Notes under the pieces: model-generated | What the model saw: the letters and a program-made list of their open reading frames with translations, nothing else | What the model was told of the DNA's origin: nothing | Database searches by the model: none | In this document: positions 36,715 to 44,524 of the stretch, piece after piece | Numbering within the stretch: position 1 is the first letter of the stretch | How the letters are laid out: every line of letters starts with the position of its first letter | Made by a program: the position numbers and the translations under genes | NCBI RefSeq assembly: GCF_011064595.1 | Contig: NZ_JAALJI010000004.1 | Location: 248,001 to 312,000, forward strand | Length of the DNA stretch: 64,000 bases | Source: Paludisphaera soli | GTDB taxonomy: Bacteria; Planctomycetota; Planctomycetia; Isosphaerales; Isosphaeraceae | Reading direction: 5' to 3'

Positions 36715-37488
36715 TCAGGCGGTGACGACATCGCGCCGAACGCTGCGGCGACCGGCGTCCGTCGCCGTATCCTCGGGCGGGGCGATCTCGCCGGCGAACC
36801 GGGGATCGGCGTCCAGGTAGCGACGCTCCCGGATGATCCAGGCAGCCAGGAACCGCCCCAGTTGCGCCAGGCAGCCCCCGCCCGCGTATTCCCGCAACTG
36901 GGCCGCAAGCTCGGGGAGCCACCCCGCCAGATGATGGCCGAAGAACTCGAGTTGGGCAAGGTCACAACCGCGGACCGCCTTCTCGTCCACCGCCCCCAGG
37001 CAGGCCATCCGACGCTGGAAACGGGAGCGGGCGATCAACCAGGCCATGAATCCCAGCTCCCTCGCCGCGTGGTCCGGCCGCGAAGGTTCCCAATCGTGCT
37101 CGGGGGCGTCGGCCGCGTCGTACTCCCGCGACAACTCCTCCACTACCCGGTCGGGCCGCCGCCTCATCCAGGCGGACTTGTGGTCCATCTCCAGGGGCGA
37201 GTGCGAGTTCCGCCGCGACCTCACGAAGAAACGGTCGTAGTCGGCTTTCAGGTGGTTCAACGGCTGGCACAATTCCACCATCAACGACCGCAGATCCAGG
37301 TCGTCCGCGTCGGCCTCGTCGTCCCGGAGGGCGTCGACCGCGGCCACGTCGAGGGCCTGCTCATTCGGGTTCGTCGCCCGGCCCCAGGTCCCGGCGTCGG
37401 GGTGGGCCAGGATGGCCGACAGGAACTCATAGACGCGTTCACGTCGGGCGTCGGCGACGTCGGCGTCTGAACGGCATTCATCGCACAT
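36715..37488 (-). CDS. TorD-family molybdoenzyme chaperone
   Basis: A 257-residue all-helical protein of the TorD/NarJ/DmsD type, which guides folding and cofactor insertion of molybdopterin oxidoreductases before Tat export. Supporting segments are ERVYEFLSAILAHPDAGTW, LCQPLNHLKADYDRFFVRSRRNSHSPLE (equivalent of the conserved LxxEYTRLF...PPYE-like region), ELGFMAWLIARS and LAQLEFFGHHLAGWLPELAAQL. It carries a Cys pair at the extreme N-terminus (MCDEC). No molybdoenzyme or cytochrome gene is adjacent, so it is an orphan. GGGGAGAG precedes the ATG. Confidence 0.8.
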   Translation of the reverse strand: MCDECRSDADVADARRERVYEFLSAILAHPDAGTWGRATNPNEQALDVAAVDALRDDEADADDLDLRSLMVELCQPLNHLKADYDRFFVRSRRNSHSPLEMDHKSAWMRRRPDRVVEELSREYDAADAPEHDWEPSRPDHAARELGFMAWLIARSRFQRRMACLGAVDEKAVRGCDLAQLEFFGHHLAGWLPELAAQLREYAGGGCLAQLGRFLAAWIIRERRYLDADPRFAGEIAPPEDTATDAGRRSVRRDVVTA

Positions 37489-37591
37489 CGGAAGTCTCTC
37501 CCCGTCGCGACGGCGCCGAACCGGAAGGGATTTCGTCGGCGAGAGCGGCCGTCGGCGGCCGAATTACACGGCTGAGTATGATTCCAGTTTA

Positions 37592-37607
37592 TTCTGTCGA
37601 AACAGAA
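37592..37607. promoter_or_regulatory. Palindromic operator-like site between torD-like and sufS
   Basis: TTCTGT-CGAA-ACAGAA is a perfect 6-4-6 inverted repeat in a markedly AT-rich island (37560-37620) of the 280-bp divergent region. It is well placed to control the torD-like gene (start 37488), sufS (start 37769) or both. The binding protein is unknown. Confidence 0.4.
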
Positions 37608-37697
37608 ATTCAAAAGGAATCTCGAACGGCCCGACGCTTTCTCGGCCGCCTGAAGCGGGCCGTCGATCCGAACCCCTGCGCGGCGGGGGGCGGGGCG

Positions 37698-37705
37698 TAT
37701 AGAAT
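37698..37705 (+). promoter_or_regulatory. Possible -10 region for sufS
   Basis: The run TATAGAAT contains two overlapping -10-like hexamers (TATAGA, TAGAAT), 64-71 bases before the sufS ATG. No good -35 lies at 16-18 bases, so an activator or another sigma factor may be needed. Confidence 0.3.
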
Positions 37706-37768
37706 GAGAGGGATCGAGAACGAGGCTCGGGCGGCCGAGCGAGACGGACCTGGCGAGGGATCAAGCGG

Positions 37769-39037
37769 ATGGCGGACGCGGTCGTGTCGGGTGTTGGGGC
37801 GGGGCTGGACGTGGAGCGGGTGCGGGCCGACTTCCCGCCGCTGGGCGAGGAGGTGCGCCCGGGCGTCTCCCTGCGCTATTTCGACTCGGCGGCCACGGCC
37901 TTGAAACCGAGGTCGGTCATCGAGGCGGTCCGCGAATGCATGGCCGAATACCCGGCGAACGTCCATCGCGGGCTGCACGTCCTCAGCGAGCGCGCCACCG
38001 AGGCCTTCGAAGGGGCCAGGATGAAGGTCGCCGCGTATCTCGGCGTGGACGATCCGGCCCAGTTGATCTTCACCCGGGGGACGACCGAGGCGATCAACCT
38101 CGTCGCCCGCTCGTGGGGCAAGCTTTCCCTGCGGCCCGGCGACGCGATCGTGGTCAGCGAGCTGGAGCACCACGCGAACCTCGTCCCCTGGCAGATGATC
38201 GCGCGGGAGACCGGCGCCGAGTTGCGCTACGTCGAGCTGACCGAGGAGCTGGAGTACGACCTCGACGCCTTCGACCGGCTTTTCGACGACGGGCGAGTCC
38301 GCATGGTCGCGACCACCGGCATGTCGAACGTCACGGGAATCCGGCCGCCGATCGAGGAGATCGTCCGGCGCTCGCGCGAGCGGGGGGCCCGGGTTCTGAT
38401 CGACGCGGCGCAAAGCCTGGCCCATGAGCGGCTCGACGTGGCCGGGCTCGGCGTGGACTTCGCAGCGTTCTCCGCCCACAAGGTCTTCGGGCCGACCGGG
38501 GTCGGCGTGCTCTACGGCCGTCGCGAGCACCTGGAGGCCATGGAGCCGGTCCTGGGCGGCGGCAACATGGTGCTGCGGGTCGAACGCCACCGCGCCGTGT
38601 GGAACGAGCTGCCCGACAAGTTCGAGGCCGGCACGCCCCCCATCGCCGAGGCGATCGGCCTGGGCGCGGCGGTGGATTATCTCGAAGGGCTCGACCACCA
38701 GGCCGTCGCCCGGCACGAGCGGGCGCTGATCGAGCACGCCCATCAGGTCCTGGGGGCGGTCGAGGGCTTCCGGATCCTGGGCCCGCGGTCGACGGCGGGC
38801 AAGGGGCCGATCGTCGGCTTCACCCTGGATGGGACCCACCCGCACGACCTCTCGCATCTCCTGGATCGCTCCGGGGTCGCCATCCGCGCGGGGCACCATT
38901 GCGCGATGCCGCTGCACGCCCGCCTGGGGATTCCGGCCTCTGCGCGGGCCAGCTTCGCCCTGTACAATACGACCGAGGAGATCGACCACCTCGCCGGCGC
39001 GCTCGGGTCCATCAAGGGCCTGCTCCGCCGTCGCTGA
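37769..39037 (+). CDS. sufS: SufS-type cysteine desulfurase
   Basis: A 422-residue PLP enzyme that removes sulfur from cysteine as a persulfide for Fe-S cluster assembly. It shows the class V aminotransferase fold: FDSAATALKP, TRGTTEAINLVARSWG, the His stack in SELEHHANLVPWQ, DAAQSLAHE, the PLP-binding Lys238 in FSAHKVFGPTGVGVLYG, and the active-site Cys378 in RAGHHCAMPLH, the type II (SufS) pattern. It is followed after 46 bp by sufU, the matching sulfur acceptor. The SufBCD scaffold is not in this window. Confidence 0.95.
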   Translation: MADAVVSGVGAGLDVERVRADFPPLGEEVRPGVSLRYFDSAATALKPRSVIEAVRECMAEYPANVHRGLHVLSERATEAFEGARMKVAAYLGVDDPAQLIFTRGTTEAINLVARSWGKLSLRPGDAIVVSELEHHANLVPWQMIARETGAELRYVELTEELEYDLDAFDRLFDDGRVRMVATTGMSNVTGIRPPIEEIVRRSRERGARVLIDAAQSLAHERLDVAGLGVDFAAFSAHKVFGPTGVGVLYGRREHLEAMEPVLGGGNMVLRVERHRAVWNELPDKFEAGTPPIAEAIGLGAAVDYLEGLDHQAVARHERALIEHAHQVLGAVEGFRILGPRSTAGKGPIVGFTLDGTHPHDLSHLLDRSGVAIRAGHHCAMPLHARLGIPASARASFALYNTTEEIDHLAGALGSIKGLLRRR

Positions 39038-39083
39038 AACAGGCCGACCCTTCGCCCGTCCCGCCCGCCGCCAAGGAACCGAT

Positions 39084-39470
39084 ATGGACGACCCGCTGTA
39101 TCGTGAAGAGATCCTCGACCACTACTATTCTTCCCCATACCGGGGCCGGATCGAGCGCCCCGACTGCGTCTGCGACCTGGAGAATCCGTTCTGCGGCGAC
39201 CAGATCCACGTCGAGCTGACGGTGGGGGACGACGATCGCATCAAGGAGATCCGGTTCGACGGCAAGGGCTGCGTCATCAGCCAGGCGTCGACGTCGGTGC
39301 TGGCCGAGCACCTGGAAGGCGCGAGCGTCGAGGAAGCCCTGAAGCTCGGCCCCGCCGACGTCGTCAAGCTCCTCGGCATGCCCCTCACCCCCACTCGCAT
39401 GAAGTGCGGCCTGCTCGGCTGGAAGGCCATCCAGCAAGCGCTCAAGCCGAGGGGGGCCGCGACGGTCTGA
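39084..39470 (+). CDS. sufU: SufU-type Fe-S assembly sulfurtransferase
   Basis: A 128-residue protein. The three conserved cysteines and aspartate are present: Cys37 and Asp39 in NPFCGDQIHVEL, Cys63 in GKGCVISQASTS, and Cys108 in RMKCGLLGW. In SufU these bind zinc and relay the persulfide from SufS. The insert between the second and third cysteines (EGASVEEALKLGPADVVKLLG) is of the SufU rather than IscU type. The open frame extends far upstream, but AAGGAA before ATG 39084 and the family N-terminus (LYREEILDHYYSSPYRG) set the start. Operon with sufS. Confidence 0.94.
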   Translation: MDDPLYREEILDHYYSSPYRGRIERPDCVCDLENPFCGDQIHVELTVGDDDRIKEIRFDGKGCVISQASTSVLAEHLEGASVEEALKLGPADVVKLLGMPLTPTRMKCGLLGWKAIQQALKPRGAATV

Positions 39471-39928
39471 CGCCGGCCAGGTCCCTCCCGACGACCCCCC
39501 CCTCCTCGGCCCCCGACGCGTTCTCTCGAGCGATGTCGGGAAGAGTTCCCACCCCTGAGCAATGGCGTTCTCCGCCGCCCGGAATCCCCGACCGGGCGGC
39601 CGACCCGCCGTACGCCGACGACGACCCTCGCCGCGCCGCGATGGTCGCTCCTCTTCCGAATGGGCGAGTCCGTTGTCCCGCAGGAGCTTCCGTCTCGCTC
39701 CCCGGGCGCGAATTGGGAAGATCCCGCGGTTCCGCGGTCGAATGGCACGTCGATTGCGATTTCCCTATCCCGACCGCCAGGGCCGACGCGTCGAGCGACG
39801 TCGAGACGGCTCCTGGCAGGATCGGACCGCGATCGCCCCGCGATCAAGGCCCGAGACTTCGGGAACCAAGGAAATCGGGCCGCCCTCGTCACAGCCGGCC
39901 CGGCACACCAATCAAGGGGAAACGAATC
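39471..39928. other. 458-bp region without a recognised gene
   Basis: All frames here are Arg/Pro/Ser-rich with no protein-like composition. It presumably holds the promoter of the CsbD-like gene, but no clear -35/-10 pair stands out. A CCGCGG-TT-CCGCGG repeat (from 39724) and repeats of CGCGATC near 39828-39846 are visible, of unknown meaning. Confidence 0.4.
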
Positions 39929-40411
39929 ATGGCCGCCAACCTCCAGAGCCTTCAGGGTCAGTGGAACCAGATCAAGGGCGATGTCAAGAAGAAGTGGGGC
40001 CAGCTCACCGACGACGACCTTCGCTGGACCAACGGCAACGTCGATCAGCTCATCGGTCGCATCCAGGAGCGGACCGGCGAGAAGCGTGACCAGATCGAGA
40101 AGTACTTCGACGGCCTCCTGAGCGAAGGTTCCTCGGTGCTCTCGAACGCCGTCGAGTCGGTCGGCCAGGCCGCGAATCAGGCCACGAATCGGATCCGCGA
40201 AGGCTACTCCCAGATCAGCGACCAGGCCGGCCAGCAGTTCGGCCACGCCCGCGAGATCGCCGGCGAGCAGCTCGGCCACGCCCGCGAGATGGTGGTCCGC
40301 AACCCCGTCCAGTGGGTCGCCGCGGCCTTCGGCATCGGCTTCCTGGCCGGCATGATCGCCGGCTACACCAGCAGCGCCGCCTCGCAGCCGCAGACGCGCC
40401 GCTTCTTCTGA
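39929..40411 (+). CDS. CsbD-DUF883 fusion, stress-type envelope protein
   Basis: A 160-residue protein. Residues 1-60 are a CsbD domain (LQGQWNQIKGDVKKKWGQLTDDDLRWTNGNVDQLIGRIQERTGE), a small helical module of stress-induced proteins. Residues 70-130 are amphipathic helix rich in Gln, Ala and Glu. The C-terminus has one membrane helix (NPVQWVAAAFGIGFLAGMIAGY) like the tail-anchored DUF883/ElaB proteins. AAGGGG lies 10 bases before the ATG. Followed at 96 bp by the DUF1328 gene; both families are commonly induced by osmotic or envelope stress, so a joint stress operon is likely. Confidence 0.85.
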   Translation: MAANLQSLQGQWNQIKGDVKKKWGQLTDDDLRWTNGNVDQLIGRIQERTGEKRDQIEKYFDGLLSEGSSVLSNAVESVGQAANQATNRIREGYSQISDQAGQQFGHAREIAGEQLGHAREMVVRNPVQWVAAAFGIGFLAGMIAGYTSSAASQPQTRRFF

Positions 40412-40507
40412 TCGGTCGAGACGACGGCCGGCCGACCCGCCCGTGACTCCCCTCACGGGCGGCGCACCGGCGTTCTTCCCACCAAATCATGAAAAGGAGG
40501 CCCGCTC

Positions 40508-40684
40508 ATGTTGCGCCTCGCGATCCTCTTCGCGATCATCTCGATGCTGGCCGCGGCTTTCGGCTTCTACGGCGTGAGCGACGCTTCCGCCGGGATCGCC
40601 AAGTTCATGGCCCTGGTCTTCGCGGTCATGTTCATCGTGACCCTGATCCTCGGCGTGACGGCCGCGCGCAAGGTCGCTACCTAG
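40508..40684 (+). CDS. DUF1328 family small membrane protein
   Basis: A 58-residue protein, MLRLAILFAIISMLAAAFGFYGV then KFMALVFAVMFIVTLILGV. Two membrane helices separated by a short SDASAGIA loop match the DUF1328 (YtjA-like) family of tiny inner-membrane proteins. A near-perfect Shine-Dalgarno (AAAAGGAGG, 7-8 bases before ATG) suggests strong translation. It is the second gene after the CsbD-like protein and is closed by the hairpin at 40719-40754. Confidence 0.85.
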   Translation: MLRLAILFAIISMLAAAFGFYGVSDASAGIAKFMALVFAVMFIVTLILGVTAARKVAT

Positions 40685-40718
40685 TCGCGCCCGCCTTCGT
40701 CGCGGTCTCGTTCAAGCA

Positions 40719-40754
40719 AGCAAGACGGCCGGCCTTCGGGTCGGCCGTCTTGCT
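40719..40754. terminator. Strong bidirectional terminator with UUCG tetraloop
   Basis: A 13-bp perfect stem (40719-40731 with 40742-40754) is extended by one G-U and two G-C pairs to a TTCG loop, 16 pairs in all. Its arms carry AAGA/TCTT. It lies between the DUF1328 stop (40684) and the trmB stop (40761). Confidence 0.8.
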
Positions 40755-40760
40755 GCGCGC

Positions 40761-41528
40761 TCAGGGCGATTCCCGCTCCAGGCGGTCGAGGTCGCACCAC
40801 GGGCCGCGGGTCCGGAAGGTGGGGGCCGGCAGCTTCCGGGCGAGCTCCAGCGCCTGTCCCTCGTCGATCGCATTGCGGCGACGCCCCACGCCTCGGAAGA
40901 CCTTCAGCCCGCGCTGGAGGGCGATGATCTCGCGACGAGTGCGGCCCTGCGGGCTGTCGGGCCAGAGGTCGGGATGCTCTTCGAAGTCGAAGAAGTGCGG
41001 GATCAGCCGGGTCATGTAGGCCCAGTAGTCCGGGTTGTCGGTCTGGACGACGAAGAGACCTCCGGGCTTCAAGGCGCGATGGACGTCGACGGCGAACCGA
41101 GGCGTGACCAGCCGCCGATGCGCCTGGCGGGCGTCGTGATAGGGCTGAGGGTGGTAGAGGTGGACCTCGTTCGCCGAAGCGTCCCCGACGTAACGGGCGA
41201 CGAACGTCTCGGCGTCCTTGACCGCGAACCGGACGTTGGCGAGGCCTCGTTGATTTCCCCGGCGGGTGGCGTAGCGGATCACCACGGGGAGGACGTCGAT
41301 CGCGAAGTGGTCGACCTCAGGCCGGGCCAGCGCGCTGAGGAGCGTCGAACGGCCGTTCCCGCATCCCAGGTCCAGCATGAGCGGGGCCTCGCGGCCGAAG
41401 ATCGACCCGAAGTCGAGCGGGCCCGCCTCGGGGAGCCGCTTCACGGCCGTGCGCGCCCATTCCTCCTGGGGGAGGATCCGCCCCGGGATGGGGACCCCGA
41501 ACTCCTGCTCGACCTCGTCCGACTGCAT
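40761..41528 (-). CDS. trmB: tRNA (guanine-N7)-methyltransferase-like protein
   Basis: A 255-residue SAM-dependent methyltransferase of the TrmB family, which makes m7G46 in tRNA. The SAM loop is LDLGCGNGR (52-60), followed by [13 protein letters not shown] and [11 protein letters not shown]. The family's catalytic/tRNA block is recognisable but altered: [16 protein letters not shown] (126-141) replaces the usual FPDPWxKxRHxKRRL, with the Asp missing. The [24 protein letters not shown] strand-loop is intact. Nineteen bases separate it from the upstream ACT-domain gene on the same strand, so the two are likely co-transcribed. Confidence 0.8.
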   Translation of the reverse strand: MQSDEVEQEFGVPIPGRILPQEEWARTAVKRLPEAGPLDFGSIFGREAPLMLDLGCGNGRSTLLSALARPEVDHFAIDVLPVVIRYATRRGNQRGLANVRFAVKDAETFVARYVGDASANEVHLYHPQPYHDARQAHRRLVTPRFAVDVHRALKPGGLFVVQTDNPDYWAYMTRLIPHFFDFEEHPDLWPDSPQGRTRREIIALQRGLKVFRGVGRRRNAIDEGQALELARKLPAPTFRTRGPWCDLDRLERESP

Positions 41529-41547
41529 CCGCCGAAGCCCTCGCCGA

Positions 41548-42108
41548 TCAATACTCGGGGTCGCCGAGGCCGGAGTCGTCGTCCGGGACGGCCTCGACTT
41601 CGATCTCCAGGTTCATCCGCCAGCCGATCTCCTCGATCCCGGCGGTCCAGGCGTCGTCGACGTCGGGCGGGACCAGGACGAGGGCCCGCATGGCGAAGAG
41701 GGGCGAGCCGCTGGTGGGCGCCGGGGCGGACTCGGAGTCCATCTCCTCGATGCTGATCCCGTGCCCGGCGAGCAGCCGGGCGACCTCGTGGATGATCCCC
41801 TCGTGATCGGCCCCGTCGACGGCGATCCGGTAGGGAGACCAGCCGACGTGCGACTGCGAAGCCTCGCCGTCGGCCGCCGTGACCGTCACCTTGTAGCCCT
41901 TGGCCGCCAGCCCCTCGAAATCGCCCTCGAGGCCCTCGCCCCGGCCTTCGGGGAGCGCGACGAGCATCAGCACGGCGAACTCGCCGCCGAGCCTCGCCAT
42001 GCGGCTGGTCTCGACGTTGCCGCCGCGGGCGAGGACCAGCCGGGTCACCTCCTCGACGATCCCGATCCGGTCGGGCCCGGTCAGCGTCAGCACGTAATTC
42101 TGGGACAT
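41548..42108 (-). CDS. Double ACT-domain protein, GcvR-like
   Basis: A 186-residue protein built of two ACT domains. The first begins [28 protein letters not shown] (residues 4-32) and contains [11 protein letters not shown]. The second begins [33 protein letters not shown]. This two-ACT layout without a DNA-binding domain is that of GcvR-type regulators (glycine cleavage repressor accessory proteins), which bind small ligands such as amino acids. Target unknown. GGGAGC lies before the ATG at 42108. The acidic C-terminus ([12 protein letters not shown]) is unremarkable. Confidence 0.82.
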   Translation of the reverse strand: MSQNYVLTLTGPDRIGIVEEVTRLVLARGGNVETSRMARLGGEFAVLMLVALPEGRGEGLEGDFEGLAAKGYKVTVTAADGEASQSHVGWSPYRIAVDGADHEGIIHEVARLLAGHGISIEEMDSESAPAPTSGSPLFAMRALVLVPPDVDDAWTAGIEEIGWRMNLEIEVEAVPDDDSGLGDPEY

Positions 42109-42271
42109 GGCAAGCTCCCGCGGCCGAATCGCTCCCTGCGGCCGCCCCGGTCGTTCCGACACCGCCGCACGTCGCGGACGCCTGCGAGCCTAGCGACGAC
42201 GAAGCCGGGTCGCAAGCCTCGATCGGGCCCGAGAAGGTTGGCCGATCGACTCCTCGGCCTCCCCTGCGGGG

Positions 42272-42300
42272 TTGAGGTTCGCGGGGCCCGGCGGTACGTT
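42272..42300 (+). promoter_or_regulatory. Predicted promoter for the cyclophilin gene
   Basis: TTGAGG (42272-42277), 17-base spacer, TACGTT (42295-42300), 51 bases before the GTG start. Confidence 0.4.
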
Positions 42301-42351
42301 ACCCTGTTCCCGATTACTCGACCGCGAGACTTCAAGACAGGACTCCCAAGC

Positions 42352-42846
42352 GTGGCCAGACCGAGCGTCTTCTTCGACGTCACCATCGACGGCAAGCCTG
42401 CCGGCCGCATCACCATGGAACTCTTCGACGACGTGGCGCCGAAGACCGCCGAGAACTTCCGCGCCCTCTGCACCCACGAGAAGGGCTTCGGCTACAAGGG
42501 CTCGTCGTTCCACCGGGTGATCCCCCAGTTCATGCTCCAGGGGGGCGACTTCACCAACCACAACGGCACCGGCGGCAAGTCGATCTACGGCGCCAAGTTC
42601 GCCGACGAGAACTTCCAGCTCAAGCACGACCGGCCGTTCCTGCTGTCGATGGCCAACGCCGGCCCGAACACCAACGGCTCGCAGTTCTTCATCACGACGG
42701 TCCCGACCGCGTGGCTGGACGGCAAGCACGTCGTCTTCGGCGAGGTGAAGGAGGGATCCGACGTCGTCAAGGCCATCGAGGCCCTCGGTTCCTCCAGCGG
42801 CCGGCCGTCGGCGAAGATCGTCGTCGAGGATTGCGGCCAGCTCTGA
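42352..42846 (+). CDS. Cyclophilin-type peptidyl-prolyl cis-trans isomerase
   Basis: A 164-residue cytoplasmic cyclophilin A-like prolyl isomerase. It starts at a GTG ([40 protein letters not shown]) and carries the active-site segments [23 protein letters not shown] (catalytic Arg and Gln), [33 protein letters not shown]. Unusually similar to eukaryotic CypA, including the [10 protein letters not shown] loop. The frame is open far upstream but only this start gives the family N-terminus. Convergent with the PPC gene. Confidence 0.93.
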   Translation: MARPSVFFDVTIDGKPAGRITMELFDDVAPKTAENFRALCTHEKGFGYKGSSFHRVIPQFMLQGGDFTNHNGTGGKSIYGAKFADENFQLKHDRPFLLSMANAGPNTNGSQFFITTVPTAWLDGKHVVFGEVKEGSDVVKAIEALGSSSGRPSAKIVVEDCGQL

Positions 42847-42883
42847 TCGCCCCCCCGGACGAGTCGAAGGGCCGCGACGTCCG

Positions 42884-44524
42884 TCACGGCTTCTTCGCCT
42901 CGGGGTCCGCCAGGATCGTCACCCAGGGGCGGTCGGTCTCGGCCTCGAACTCGGCGAGCTTGGCGAGGGCGGGCCGGGGGGCCAGGCCGTCGGCGGAACG
43001 GGCGACGACTCGGAAAGGGCCGGAGCGGGCGGAAGCTTCGGCCCGGAGTTCGATCGTCACCACTTTCGCGGAGGCGTCGGCCGGATGCGAGACCACCGTG
43101 GTCGCCGCGACTCCCTCCGGCAGGTCCTCGGCCGTCACCTCGATCGGCGCGACGTGGCCGTCCTTGCGGTCGACGGCCACGACGACCTGGGTCGTCGCCC
43201 CTGGGGTCATGGTGAAGGCGTCGGCCGCCAGCGACGGCCGGAAGTCGGGCTCCGGCGCGATCACGCCCAGCAGATAGGCGTGGCGCGGCCCTCCCCGACC
43301 GTTGAGGTCGCGGACCACCACGCGGAAGTCGCCGTCCGCCGGCGGCGCGAAGGCGACCTCGGGGTCGTTCAGGTTGCCCGAGTCGTCGACCTCGGCCAGG
43401 GTCTTGCCGTCGGCGTCGAGGACCTGGAGGACCGCGTCCAGCGGCAGGCCGAATGACCGACACTCCAGCCGGAACCGGCGCGCGTCCCCCTTCTTCAGCG
43501 TGATGCGATAAGCGTCGCGATCGCCCGGCGGGTCGATCGTCCCGCTGACCGAACCTCGATCCGGCAGAGCCTGGGGCGTGGCCGGGTCGTTTGGCTCGAC
43601 CTCGACGATCGCCGGGCCGGCGACGCGACGGACCTCGGCGTCCCCCGCCAGGGACGGGTGCGTGAGCAAGATCCGGTCGGACTGATCGCCGGCGGGGATC
43701 TCCAGCACCGAGTCGGTCTCGGCGATGTTCGGGCCGACCGCGCGGATCGCCGTGGCACTCTCGGCCGAGACGGCGAGTGGGAAGGCGTTCTCGATGAAGC
43801 CGCCGGTCGTGAGGGTCAGCCGGTAGGTGTACGCGTCGCCCCCGGCGAACCGGATGGTGCTGTCGGGCGTCGCCGGGAAGGCGAAAAGGCGGACGGTGTA
43901 GACACCCGGGGCGGGGGCCTCGAAGACGATGCGAGGGTCGCGACCCACGGCGTCGTCGTTCTGCGCGAGCACGAATCCGTCGGCCGAGACGACCTGCAGC
44001 ACGGCGTCCATCGGCGAGCCCAGCCGGCGGTTGGCCTCCAGGTCGGCCGCGAGGACCTGCCCCTTCTCCAGGGTGACGGAGAAGCCGTCCACGTCGCCCC
44101 GCTTCGCCAGCTTGCCGTTCACCGTGACCCGGGAGCCTTCGATCGGCTGCGGCTGGCGCGGGTCGTCGTTCGGCTCCGCCTCGGCGACTTCCGGGAGAGT
44201 GCCGATGAGGAACGGCCGGGGGCTCGACGCCCCCTCCTCGTCGTGGACCCTCACCCAGCGAAGTCCCGGCGCGGCGTCGGCGGCGACCTCGATCGTCAGC
44301 TTCCCCTTCTCGTCTCCGGGCTTGATCGCGAGCCCCTCGCCGTCGACCCAGCACTGGACCGGCCAGTGGTCGAACGTGCCGGAGATCGTCACGGCCTGGG
44401 ACTGGCCGCGCGCGGCGCCGGCCGGGAAGAAGCCGGTCAGCGTGGGAGGCTTGGCCGAGGTCGCCGGGCCGGCGACGACGAGCGTGAGCGTGAGCAGCGA
44501 GGCGGCGAAGGACCGTCGCCTCAT
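42884..44524 (-). CDS. Secreted PPC-domain protein
   Basis: A 546-residue exported protein with a signal peptide (residues 1-24, ending ATSAK). An N-terminal IPT-like strand region (PTLTGFFPAGAARGQSQAVTISG) is followed by two PPC (pre-peptidase C-terminal) domains, around 115-240 (AEPNDDPRQPQPI, GDVDGFSVTLEKGQVL, SPMDAVLQV) and 310-420 (VEPNDPATPQAL, GDRDAYRITLKKGD, LPLDAVLQVLD). These domains bind or position partners outside the cell. Its ATG overlaps the stop of the DUF1501 gene (ATGA), so it is translationally coupled as third gene of the set. Confidence 0.87.
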   Translation of the reverse strand: MRRRSFAASLLTLTLVVAGPATSAKPPTLTGFFPAGAARGQSQAVTISGTFDHWPVQCWVDGEGLAIKPGDEKGKLTIEVAADAAPGLRWVRVHDEEGASSPRPFLIGTLPEVAEAEPNDDPRQPQPIEGSRVTVNGKLAKRGDVDGFSVTLEKGQVLAADLEANRRLGSPMDAVLQVVSADGFVLAQNDDAVGRDPRIVFEAPAPGVYTVRLFAFPATPDSTIRFAGGDAYTYRLTLTTGGFIENAFPLAVSAESATAIRAVGPNIAETDSVLEIPAGDQSDRILLTHPSLAGDAEVRRVAGPAIVEVEPNDPATPQALPDRGSVSGTIDPPGDRDAYRITLKKGDARRFRLECRSFGLPLDAVLQVLDADGKTLAEVDDSGNLNDPEVAFAPPADGDFRVVVRDLNGRGGPRHAYLLGVIAPEPDFRPSLAADAFTMTPGATTQVVVAVDRKDGHVAPIEVTAEDLPEGVAATTVVSHPADASAKVVTIELRAEASARSGPFRVVARSADGLAPRPALAKLAEFEAETDRPWVTILADPEAKKP

